Assembly: GCA_035293845.1 (NCBI GenBank)
Contig: DATGMB010000338.1
Location: 1 to 6,706 of the forward strand
Length of the DNA: 6,706 nucleotides
Direction of reading: 5' to 3'
Source: DATGMB01 sp035293845
GTDB taxonomy: Bacteria > Acidobacteriota > Terriglobia > Bryobacterales > Bryobacteraceae
Shown here: in pieces, positions 1-4,686 of the stretch
Position numbering within the stretch: position 1 is the first letter of the stretch
Layout: the number at the start of each line of letters is the position of its first letter
Notes under the pieces: model-generated
Database searches by the model: none
Told to the model about the DNA's origin: nothing
Seen by the model: only the letters and a program-made list of their open reading frames with translations
Position numbers and translations under genes: made by a program

Positions 1-1478
1 GAATCCCGCGCCTGCTCTGGCTGGCCCTGCCGGCGGCGTATCTTCTCTACTTTTTTCGCCTCGGCGCAATCGGGCTGATCGGGCCGGATGAGCCGCGCTA
101 CGCGGCGATCGGCAGGGCCATGGCGGCGTCCGGGGACTGGATCACGCCGCGGCTCTGGGGACAGCCGTGGTTCGAAAAGCCGGCCCTGCTCTACTGGATG
201 AGCGGAGCGGCGTTCCGGTTCGGGCTCGGGCCGGATGTCGCGCCGCGGCTTCCCGTGGCGCTGCTTTCCGCAGCGTTTCTCGCTTTTTTCTATTGGCGCG
301 TGCGTCGCGAGTTCGGATGCTTCGTAGCGGGCGCCGCGACGGTCATTCTGGGCACCACGGCTGCGTGGATCGGCTTCAGCCAGGTCGGCGTGACCGATCT
401 GCCGTTGACCGCCGCTTTCTCCGCCGCCATGTTATTGGCGCTGCCTTGGATCGCCAAGCGCGAGAGCCGCGCGCTGCCCGCGGCCGCCGCGGCCATGGGC
501 GCCGCGGTGCTCGCCAAGGGGCTGCTGCCGCTGGTCCTGGCCGCGCCGCTCGCGCTGCGGCTGCGGTGGTTCCGCGACCTGCTCCGGCCGGTGGTGGTTT
601 TGCCCTTCGTGGCCGTGGCGGTGCCGTGGTATGCGCTGTGCTATGCGCGCAACGGCGCGGTCTTTCTCCACGATTTCATCCTGGTGCACCACTTCGAGCG
701 TTTCACTTCGGCCGCGCTGCAGCACGTGCAGCCCTGGTGGTTCTACCTGCCGCGGCTGCCGCTTCTGCTGCTGCCGTGGACGCCGCTCCTCGTAACGCTG
801 CGTGCGCGGGCGATGTGGGCGGAGCCGAAGACGCGCTTTCTGCTGGCCTGGACCGGTTTCGGCCTCGCGTTTTTTTCCGCGAGCACCAACAAGCTGCCGG
901 GTTACGTGCTGCCGCTCGTGCCGCCGCTCGCCATCCTGATGGCCCTGGGCCTCGAGCGGACGCGGCGGGCGGGCCTGCTGCTCGGCTGCTGCGGAGTGCT
1001 GCTGGAGGCGTATGCGATTGGCGCCCCGCTCGCGCCGGCGGCGCTGGCCAACCAGTGGGCCGGGGCGCCGCGGCTCACCTTCGGCTGGACGTGGCTGCTC
1101 GCGCTGATTCCGGCCGCGGGGGCTTGGGCGCTCGGCCGGCGCGGGCGCGCTCTGGCCGGCGCGGGGCTGATCGCGGTATCCGCCGCGGTGGCGGTGGCGG
1201 CGATCAAAATTACGACAGGGCCGGCCATCGCGCGAGTCGCGACCGCGCGCTCGCTTTCGCTCGAGGTGGCGGCGCACCCGGGGCAGGTGTGCCTGGGCGA
1301 TATCCGGCGCGATTGGCAATACGGGCTGGATTATTATGCCGGTACCAGTCTGCCTGCTTGCTCCGCCGCGCCCAAGCCGTTTCAGGTCACCGAGAAACCC
1401 GGACGGCCGCCGGAATTGACCGCGGCGCCCGCCGAAACTGGTACTACACCCGTGGCGGGCGCGGTTGACCCGCGCTGA
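1..1478 (+). CDS. ArnT/PMT-like membrane glycosyltransferase, 5' end cut by the window
   Basis: This is the 3' part of an integral membrane glycosyltransferase of the GT83/PMT superfamily. Such enzymes move a sugar from a polyprenyl-phosphate carrier to lipid A or another acceptor on the outer face of the inner membrane. The reading frame is open from base 3, so the ATG at 120 is internal. About 491 residues are visible. The conserved catalytic first loop is present: an Asp-Glu-Pro-Arg-Tyr motif at bases 87-101 (the family's acidic pair), then GDWITPRLWG and the FEKP motif near base 171, typical of ArnT-like enzymes. Many hydrophobic helices follow, up to about base 1210, then a short soluble C-terminal domain with LDYYAGTSLPAC. 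The fold and family are clear; the donor and acceptor are not. It could modify lipid A, a protein or another glycan. The permease gene starts 36 bases downstream on the same strand. Confidence 0.85.
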   Translation, partial: IPRLLWLALPAAYLLYFFRLGAIGLIGPDEPRYAAIGRAMAASGDWITPRLWGQPWFEKPALLYWMSGAAFRFGLGPDVAPRLPVALLSAAFLAFFYWRVRREFGCFVAGAATVILGTTAAWIGFSQVGVTDLPLTAAFSAAMLLALPWIAKRESRALPAAAAAMGAAVLAKGLLPLVLAAPLALRLRWFRDLLRPVVVLPFVAVAVPWYALCYARNGAVFLHDFILVHHFERFTSAALQHVQPWWFYLPRLPLLLLPWTPLLVTLRARAMWAEPKTRFLLAWTGFGLAFFSASTNKLPGYVLPLVPPLAILMALGLERTRRAGLLLGCCGVLLEAYAIGAPLAPAALANQWAGAPRLTFGWTWLLALIPAAGAWALGRRGRALAGAGLIAVSAAVAVAAIKITTGPAIARVATARSLSLEVAAHPGQVCLGDIRRDWQYGLDYYAGTSLPACSAAPKPFQVTEKPGRPPELTAAPAETGTTPVAGAVDPR

Positions 1479-1503
1479 TCCCAAGGTGTAACCTCAGCTT
1501 TTT
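1474..1503 (+). terminator. Possible intrinsic terminator or attenuator between glycosyltransferase and permease
   Basis: GCTGA at 1474-1478 can pair with TCAGC at 1494-1498, followed at once by five T (1499-1503). Inside the loop AGGT (1484-1487) can pair with ACCT (1491-1494), extending the stem after a bulge. The left arm overlaps the glycosyltransferase stop codon. The stem is short and the loop long, so this is a weak candidate. It could end the upstream transcript or act as an attenuator in the leader of the permease gene. Confidence 0.35.
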
Positions 1504-1514
1504 CGACAACTTCC

Positions 1515-2600
1515 ATGATACTGGCGCAAAATCAACTGCAGGCCGTCCTGCTCCTAGTCCTGAGCGCATTTTGCTGGGCCCTTTGGGCCGGGATGCACCG
1601 GCTGACGCGTAAATGGCGTTATGAGATGTTCTACATCGATCTGGCGATCGGGGTGGGGATCGCCGTGCTGGTTTACGCGTTCACGGTGGGCAGCCTGGGA
1701 TTCGACGGCTTCTCCTTCACGGACGATCTGATGCACGCCGGCAAGCGCCAATTGCTGTTCGCGCTTGCCGCGGGCGTGATCTTCAATCTGGCCAACATGA
1801 TCCTGATGGGCGCCGTGACCGTAGCGGGCCTTTCGGTGGCCGTGCCGGTTGGGGTGGGGCTCTCGACTTTTTTCGGCCTCGGCCTCAGCCTGCTGCTGCA
1901 CCGGTCCGGACATCCGCTGCTGGTTTTCAGCGGCTCGGCCGCGTTCCTGGTGGCGGTCATCCTGACGGTGGTCGCGTACACGCTGCTGATTTCCGCGCGC
2001 CAGGACAAGCTGGTGCAGGAAGGCAAGGTGAAGGTGGCGGCGAACGTGCCCGGCTACAGCAAGGGCATGATCGTTTCCACGGATGCGCCCAGCTCCGTCA
2101 AGGGACTGCTGCTGTGCGGCGTGGCCGCGGCGCTGATGTGGGTCATGTACCCGCTGATCGATAAGGCGCGCGCGGGCGACATCGGCTTGGGCCCCTACTC
2201 GGTGATGGTGCTGTTCGGCATCGGGATTGTGGTTTCGACCTTCGTTTTCAACCTGTTTTTCATGAATCTGCCGGTCGAGGGCGAGCCGGTCGAGCCCTTC
2301 GATTACCTCCGCGGAACGCTGCGGGATCACGCCATCGGCCTGGCTGCCGGGGTGATTCTGGCGACGGGTCTCCTGGCCGAACTGGTGGTGGCGGCAGGTC
2401 CCGCCGAGGCGCAGCTCCGTCCGGCAATGTTCTACGGACTGAAGCAGCTTGCGCCGCTGGTCGCGGCGGTCGCGGGCGTGGCGGTTTGGAAGGAATTCGA
2501 GGATGCCGGTCCGCGTGTGAAGGTGCTGCTGTTTGGCATGATCGCGCTCTTTGCCGTGGCGGCGGCGTGCCTCGGGGCGGGCGCGAGCCTGGGCCGGTAG
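1515..2600 (+). CDS. DMT-superfamily permease resembling ureide permeases (UPS/GRP type)
   Basis: A 361-residue protein with about ten hydrophobic helices (roughly residues 8-26, 41-60, 80-100, 102-127, 133-160, 198-215, 226-250, 275-297, 308-326 and 338-358). The first helix ending in CWALWAGMHRLTRKWRYEMFYID strongly recalls the start of ureide permeases and related sugar/nucleobase transporters of the drug/metabolite transporter superfamily, which import substrates across the inner membrane. A hydrophilic loop with several lysines (about residues 163-195) divides the protein into two five-helix halves, as usual in this fold. The ATG at 1515 is the first good start; no strong Shine-Dalgarno precedes it, so the start is less certain than the frame. 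The substrate cannot be read from sequence; a nitrogen compound is an inference from the family and from the adjacent ANTAR gene. The next gene lies 120 bases downstream on the same strand. Confidence 0.75.
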   Translation: MILAQNQLQAVLLLVLSAFCWALWAGMHRLTRKWRYEMFYIDLAIGVGIAVLVYAFTVGSLGFDGFSFTDDLMHAGKRQLLFALAAGVIFNLANMILMGAVTVAGLSVAVPVGVGLSTFFGLGLSLLLHRSGHPLLVFSGSAAFLVAVILTVVAYTLLISARQDKLVQEGKVKVAANVPGYSKGMIVSTDAPSSVKGLLLCGVAAALMWVMYPLIDKARAGDIGLGPYSVMVLFGIGIVVSTFVFNLFFMNLPVEGEPVEPFDYLRGTLRDHAIGLAAGVILATGLLAELVVAAGPAEAQLRPAMFYGLKQLAPLVAAVAGVAVWKEFEDAGPRVKVLLFGMIALFAVAAACLGAGASLGR

Positions 2601-2609
2601 CCGGCCGGA

Positions 2610-2624
2610 CAGGCCATCGGCCTG
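2610..2624 (+). other. Short GC stem-loop just after the permease stop
   Basis: CAGGCC, loop ATC, GGCCTG form a perfect six-pair hairpin ten bases after the permease stop codon. There is no T tract after it, so it is not a standard intrinsic terminator. It may protect the 3' end of the permease message. Part of it (2614-2621) can alternatively pair with 2649-2656. Confidence 0.4.
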
Positions 2625-2631
2625 CATCACG

Positions 2632-2647
2632 TGTAACTTGAGTTACA
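2632..2647. promoter_or_regulatory. Operator-like 16-base palindrome upstream of the GAF-ANTAR gene
   Basis: TGTAACT, centre TG, AGTTACA: seven perfectly matched bases on each side with a two-base centre. The AT-rich arms stand out from the GC-rich surroundings. The two-base centre is too tight for a stable RNA hairpin, so a dimeric DNA-binding protein site is the more natural reading. A weak -35-like TTGAGT (2639-2644) lies inside it, with an ill-matched TTAAAA 18 bases further on; if that promoter is real, the palindrome would overlap its -35. No regulator gene for it is visible in the window. Confidence 0.4.
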
Positions 2648-2650
2648 AGC

Positions 2651-2682
2651 CGATGGGACCGATTAAAAGTTTCGATTGGACC
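2651..2682 (+). repeat. Ten-base direct repeat spaced by 22 bases
   Basis: CGATGGGACC at 2651-2660 and CGATTGGACC at 2673-2682 match at nine of ten positions. The repeat distance of 22 bases is about two turns of the helix, so both copies would face the same side of the DNA. This arrangement suits cooperative binding of a regulator but may be chance. Confidence 0.35.
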
Positions 2683-2689
2683 CCCGCCC

Positions 2690-2718
2690 GGAGCCTGGAT
2701 AGGATGGCTATAGGCTCC
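2690..2718 (+). promoter_or_regulatory. Hairpin over the ribosome binding region of the GAF-ANTAR gene
   Basis: GGAGCCT (2690-2696) pairs perfectly with AGGCTCC (2712-2718), with a G-T pair added inside (2697 with 2711). The 13-base loop holds the purine-rich AGGATGG (2701-2707), the best Shine-Dalgarno-like stretch before the ATG at 2721, and the right arm ends two bases before that ATG. In RNA this would limit ribosome access, so translational control is possible. The pairing is seen directly; its function is inferred. Confidence 0.4.
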
Positions 2719-2720
2719 CT

Positions 2721-3428
2721 ATGGCTACTGTAATGGCTTTGGAATCTTCGGTTTCCCTTCTACATCGCGTGAGCAGCATCGTGAGCTCGGACCGTTCGCT
2801 CGACGAAATGCTCGGCGAGATCATCGGCATGACGGTGCAGGCCACCGAGTGCGATGCCTGCCTGGTGTACGTGATCGATCACGAAGCGAATGAAATGGTG
2901 CTGCGGGCATCGCAGGTGCCGCATGCCCAGGACCTCGGCGAGTTGCGCATCAAGATGGGCGAAGGCGTGACGGGCTGGGTAGCGGAACATCGTTCGGTGG
3001 TGGCGCTCCCCTCGAACGCGGCGTCCGATCCGCGCTTCAAGCGCTTTCAGGCGCTGGTCGAGGACACTTATGAGGCGTACCTTTCCGTTCCGATCGTCAG
3101 CGGCGGCGCGTGCATCGGCGTAATCAACGTGCACCACCGCGAACCGCACGCCCACTCGCAGGAGGAGATCGCCACCCTGATCTTCATCGGCGAGCAGATG
3201 GGCGCGGCCGTGGCCAAGGCGCGGCTGATGGAAGAGGCCGCGAGCGTGCGGCAGCAGCTCGAAGACCGCAAGCTGGTGGAGCGCGCCAAGGGAATTCTGC
3301 AGCAGAAATACCAGACCACGGAGGAAGACGCCTACTTCCGCCTGCGCAACCAGAGCCGCCGTCTGCGCCGCCCCATGCGCGAACTGGCGGAGGCGATCAT
3401 TCTGGCCGAGGACATCGAGAAGCCGTAA
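2721..3428 (+). CDS. GAF-ANTAR protein, predicted signal-responsive RNA-binding antiterminator
   Basis: A 235-residue cytoplasmic regulator. An N-terminal GAF domain (about residues 14-167), with the typical GEGVTGWVAEH segment at 80-90 and the LSVPIV...GVINVH strands at 121-137, should bind a small ligand or sense a redox or light signal. A short helical linker (165-182) leads to a C-terminal ANTAR domain (about 176-231), recognised by the VERAKGIL core (187-193 region) and the A204-Y205, L208-R209, S212 pattern. ANTAR domains bind RNA stem-loops and prevent transcription termination, often in nitrogen metabolism genes (NasR, AmiR, EutV families). There is no phosphoacceptor receiver domain, so control is probably by ligand binding rather than by a histidine kinase. 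The ATG at 2721 is preferred; an ATG at 2733 in frame lacks any ribosome binding site. The leader is rich in repeats and stems. The VOC gene starts 19 bases downstream, suggesting cotranscription. Confidence 0.88.
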   Translation: MATVMALESSVSLLHRVSSIVSSDRSLDEMLGEIIGMTVQATECDACLVYVIDHEANEMVLRASQVPHAQDLGELRIKMGEGVTGWVAEHRSVVALPSNAASDPRFKRFQALVEDTYEAYLSVPIVSGGACIGVINVHHREPHAHSQEEIATLIFIGEQMGAAVAKARLMEEAASVRQQLEDRKLVERAKGILQQKYQTTEEDAYFRLRNQSRRLRRPMRELAEAIILAEDIEKP

Positions 3429-3492
3429 ATTCCGGTAAGCTGGAGAGATGCTCGCGCACTTCCCGAAGGCCGTTCCGCAAATTCCGGTGAGC
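3427..3492 (+). repeat. Fourteen-base imperfect direct repeat flanking the VOC start
   Basis: AAATTCCGGTAAGC (3427-3440) and AAATTCCGGTGAGC (3479-3492) agree at 13 of 14 positions, 52 bases apart. The first copy lies between the GAF-ANTAR stop and the VOC start, the second inside the VOC coding region in another frame. It may be chance or the trace of a small duplication. Confidence 0.4.
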
Positions 3493-3843
3493 AACGTGGA
3501 CTCGGCGGCCGAGTATTACGTGAAAGCGCTCGGGTTCCATTTCGACTGGGGCAACGACGAGGGCGGCATCGGCGGAATCTCTCAGGGCGAGTGCCGCCTG
3601 TTCCTCACCAACGCGCCCTTCCGCCGGGGCCACGGCAACGGTGGAACAGTCATCGTCTGGCTGAATCTGGAGAGCAGGCAGGAAGTCGATGAACTGTACC
3701 GCCGCTGGCGGGACGCCGGGGCGATGATCCTCGCCGAGCCGGAGGACAAACCGTGGCGCCTGCGCGAATTCCGCGTTGCCGATCCGGACGGCAATCAACT
3801 GCGGGTTTTTTACGACTTTCGCTGCGAATTGGCGCAGGATTAG
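3448..3843 (+). CDS. VOC-family protein, glyoxalase/bleomycin-resistance-like
   Basis: A 131-residue single-module protein of the vicinal oxygen chelate superfamily. It begins with the family's first strand and helix (AVPQIPVSNVDSAAEYYVKALGF, residues 8-30 region), has FDWGND in the middle and the diagnostic DPDGNQLRVF near the end (112-121). The usual metal-ligand positions of glyoxalase I (a His on the first strand, a Glu after DPDGN) appear to be Gln or Pro and Arg, so a binding protein of the bleomycin-resistance type is more likely than a metalloenzyme. The true substrate is unknown. The ATG at 3448 is the first possible start after an in-frame stop at 3436. GGAG at 3442-3445 lies only two bases from it, closer than usual. 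The gene probably shares a transcript with the GAF-ANTAR gene; its stop overlaps that of the converging gene. Confidence 0.82.
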   Translation: MLAHFPKAVPQIPVSNVDSAAEYYVKALGFHFDWGNDEGGIGGISQGECRLFLTNAPFRRGHGNGGTVIVWLNLESRQEVDELYRRWRDAGAMILAEPEDKPWRLREFRVADPDGNQLRVFYDFRCELAQD

Positions 3844-4628
3844 TTCTCCGATGGACGGGCGATCCGGTCGATGACCAGGACTTCGACCGTTCCTCTGACG
3901 GGCCGTAACCTGAGGCCGAGCTGTTCTTTGAGAACGGTGTTCAGCGACGGGTCGACGGAGTCGGGAGTTTCCTCGGGCGCCCATTCGATCTCGAAATCGA
4001 AGCTGCCGTGCAGGCCGGTGTGGTCCTCGACGGGGTGGCCCGTCTGGCGGCTCAGCGCGGCGGCAACGTCCGCCATGGACATCTTCGAAGCCCTCATGAT
4101 GGCCTTTGCGCCGTTCGAGTCCGTGCTCAGGTTCGGCTGCGATTCGGGAGTGCTCGGCTTCAGGGTCGGTCCAAGTCTTCCGGGTCTGTCCCGTTCGAGC
4201 CAGTAGACGAATCCCGGCTTTTGCTCGCGGTGAAACTTCAAACGGAAGCGCTCTTCGAGAAGCGAGACGAGAAGCTGCTGCAGTTGCTGCGGATTCTCAA
4301 TTTCGGCATGATCGGCGGTGGCCGCGGTGATATCGAAGGCCTCGCTATCGGCCCAGCCCGGCGCACCGGACATGCGGCGGTCGTCGGCGCCAAAAGCCAT
4401 GCGGAGGAGCGTGCGAACCGTGGTCGCGGTGGCGACGAACCGCCCGCCGGGGAAGACCCGGCGCTCGGACGGTTCATCGCCGGTCAACCGGTGCGGACGG
4501 ATGGAGATAACCTCGAATCTTAGGGGCTGAGCTGCCGGTTGCGCGCAAAGACCGAGCGGCCCGCTCGCAAGCGAAACCAGCAGACCGAGCGAGCGAAACG
4601 AGTTTCCCGGCAAGCTGGTCCTCACCAT
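3840..4628 (-). CDS. TIGR03435-family secreted protein of unknown function
   Basis: A 262-residue protein of the TIGR03435 (DUF3738) family, which is abundant in Solibacter-like acidobacteria and has no established function. The match is along the whole length: a signal-like hydrophobic N-terminus (about residues 11-30), FEVISIRPH (38-46) corresponding to the family's FEVASIKP, GGRFVATATTVRTLLRMAF (61-79), SGAPGWADSEAFDI (87-100), LLEERFRLKFHREQKPGFVYWL (123-144), DHTGLHGSFDFEIEW (202-216), and LKEQLGLRL ending in VEVLVIDRIARPSEN. Export to the periplasm or beyond is likely; no lipobox fits well at Cys28. The start is uncertain: GGGAGG touches the ATG at 4628 with no spacer, the next codon is GTG, and a TTG occurs at codon 6. 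The gene follows acs by 58 bases on the same strand and its TAA overlaps the VOC stop. It appears intact. Confidence 0.88.
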   Translation of the reverse strand: MVRTSLPGNSFRSLGLLVSLASGPLGLCAQPAAQPLRFEVISIRPHRLTGDEPSERRVFPGGRFVATATTVRTLLRMAFGADDRRMSGAPGWADSEAFDITAATADHAEIENPQQLQQLLVSLLEERFRLKFHREQKPGFVYWLERDRPGRLGPTLKPSTPESQPNLSTDSNGAKAIMRASKMSMADVAAALSRQTGHPVEDHTGLHGSFDFEIEWAPEETPDSVDPSLNTVLKEQLGLRLRPVRGTVEVLVIDRIARPSEN

Positions 4629-4633
4629 CCTCC

Positions 4634-4663
4634 CTACGGAAACGCGCGCAGAAAGTTCCGTAG
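4634..4663 (-). promoter_or_regulatory. Perfect 8-base dyad beside the ribosome binding site of the TIGR03435 gene
   Basis: CTACGGAA (4634-4641) and TTCCGTAG (4656-4663) are exact inverted repeats separated by 14 bases, in the gap between acs and the TIGR03435 gene. On the minus strand the second arm overlaps the first G of the GGGAGG Shine-Dalgarno-like sequence before the start codon. No T tract follows, so it is not a classic terminator of acs. It may be an RNA hairpin that modulates processing or translation, or a two-half-site operator. Confidence 0.45.
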
Positions 4664-4686
4664 CGGTTCAGGCGGGCGGCGTCCGC

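Noticed and set aside
120..1478. ATG at 120 as the start of the glycosyltransferase
   Set aside because: The frame is open to the window edge, and the catalytic Asp-Glu-Pro-Arg-Tyr motif lies upstream of this ATG at bases 87-101.
432..1484. Long minus-strand open frame opposite the glycosyltransferase
   Set aside because: Arginine-, glutamine- and proline-rich translation without any family motif; a shadow of high-GC coding sequence.
2610..2624. Intrinsic terminator of the permease gene
   Set aside because: The hairpin is perfect but no T tract follows.
1554..2630. Long minus-strand open frame opposite the permease
   Set aside because: Low-complexity His/Arg/Gln-rich translation, mirror of a real membrane protein.
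2601..2720. Canonical ANTAR target (two stem-loops with six-base loops, A first and G fourth)
   Set aside because: The stems here have loops of three, two or thirteen bases; no pair with the required loops was found by eye.
2551..2733. Small plus-strand open frame spanning the permease end and the regulator leader
   Set aside because: Overlaps the permease in another frame, no ribosome binding site, no recognisable protein features.
4008..4523. Plus-strand open frame of 171 codons inside the TIGR03435 gene
   Set aside because: The opposite strand matches the TIGR03435 family along its whole length; this frame has no motif.
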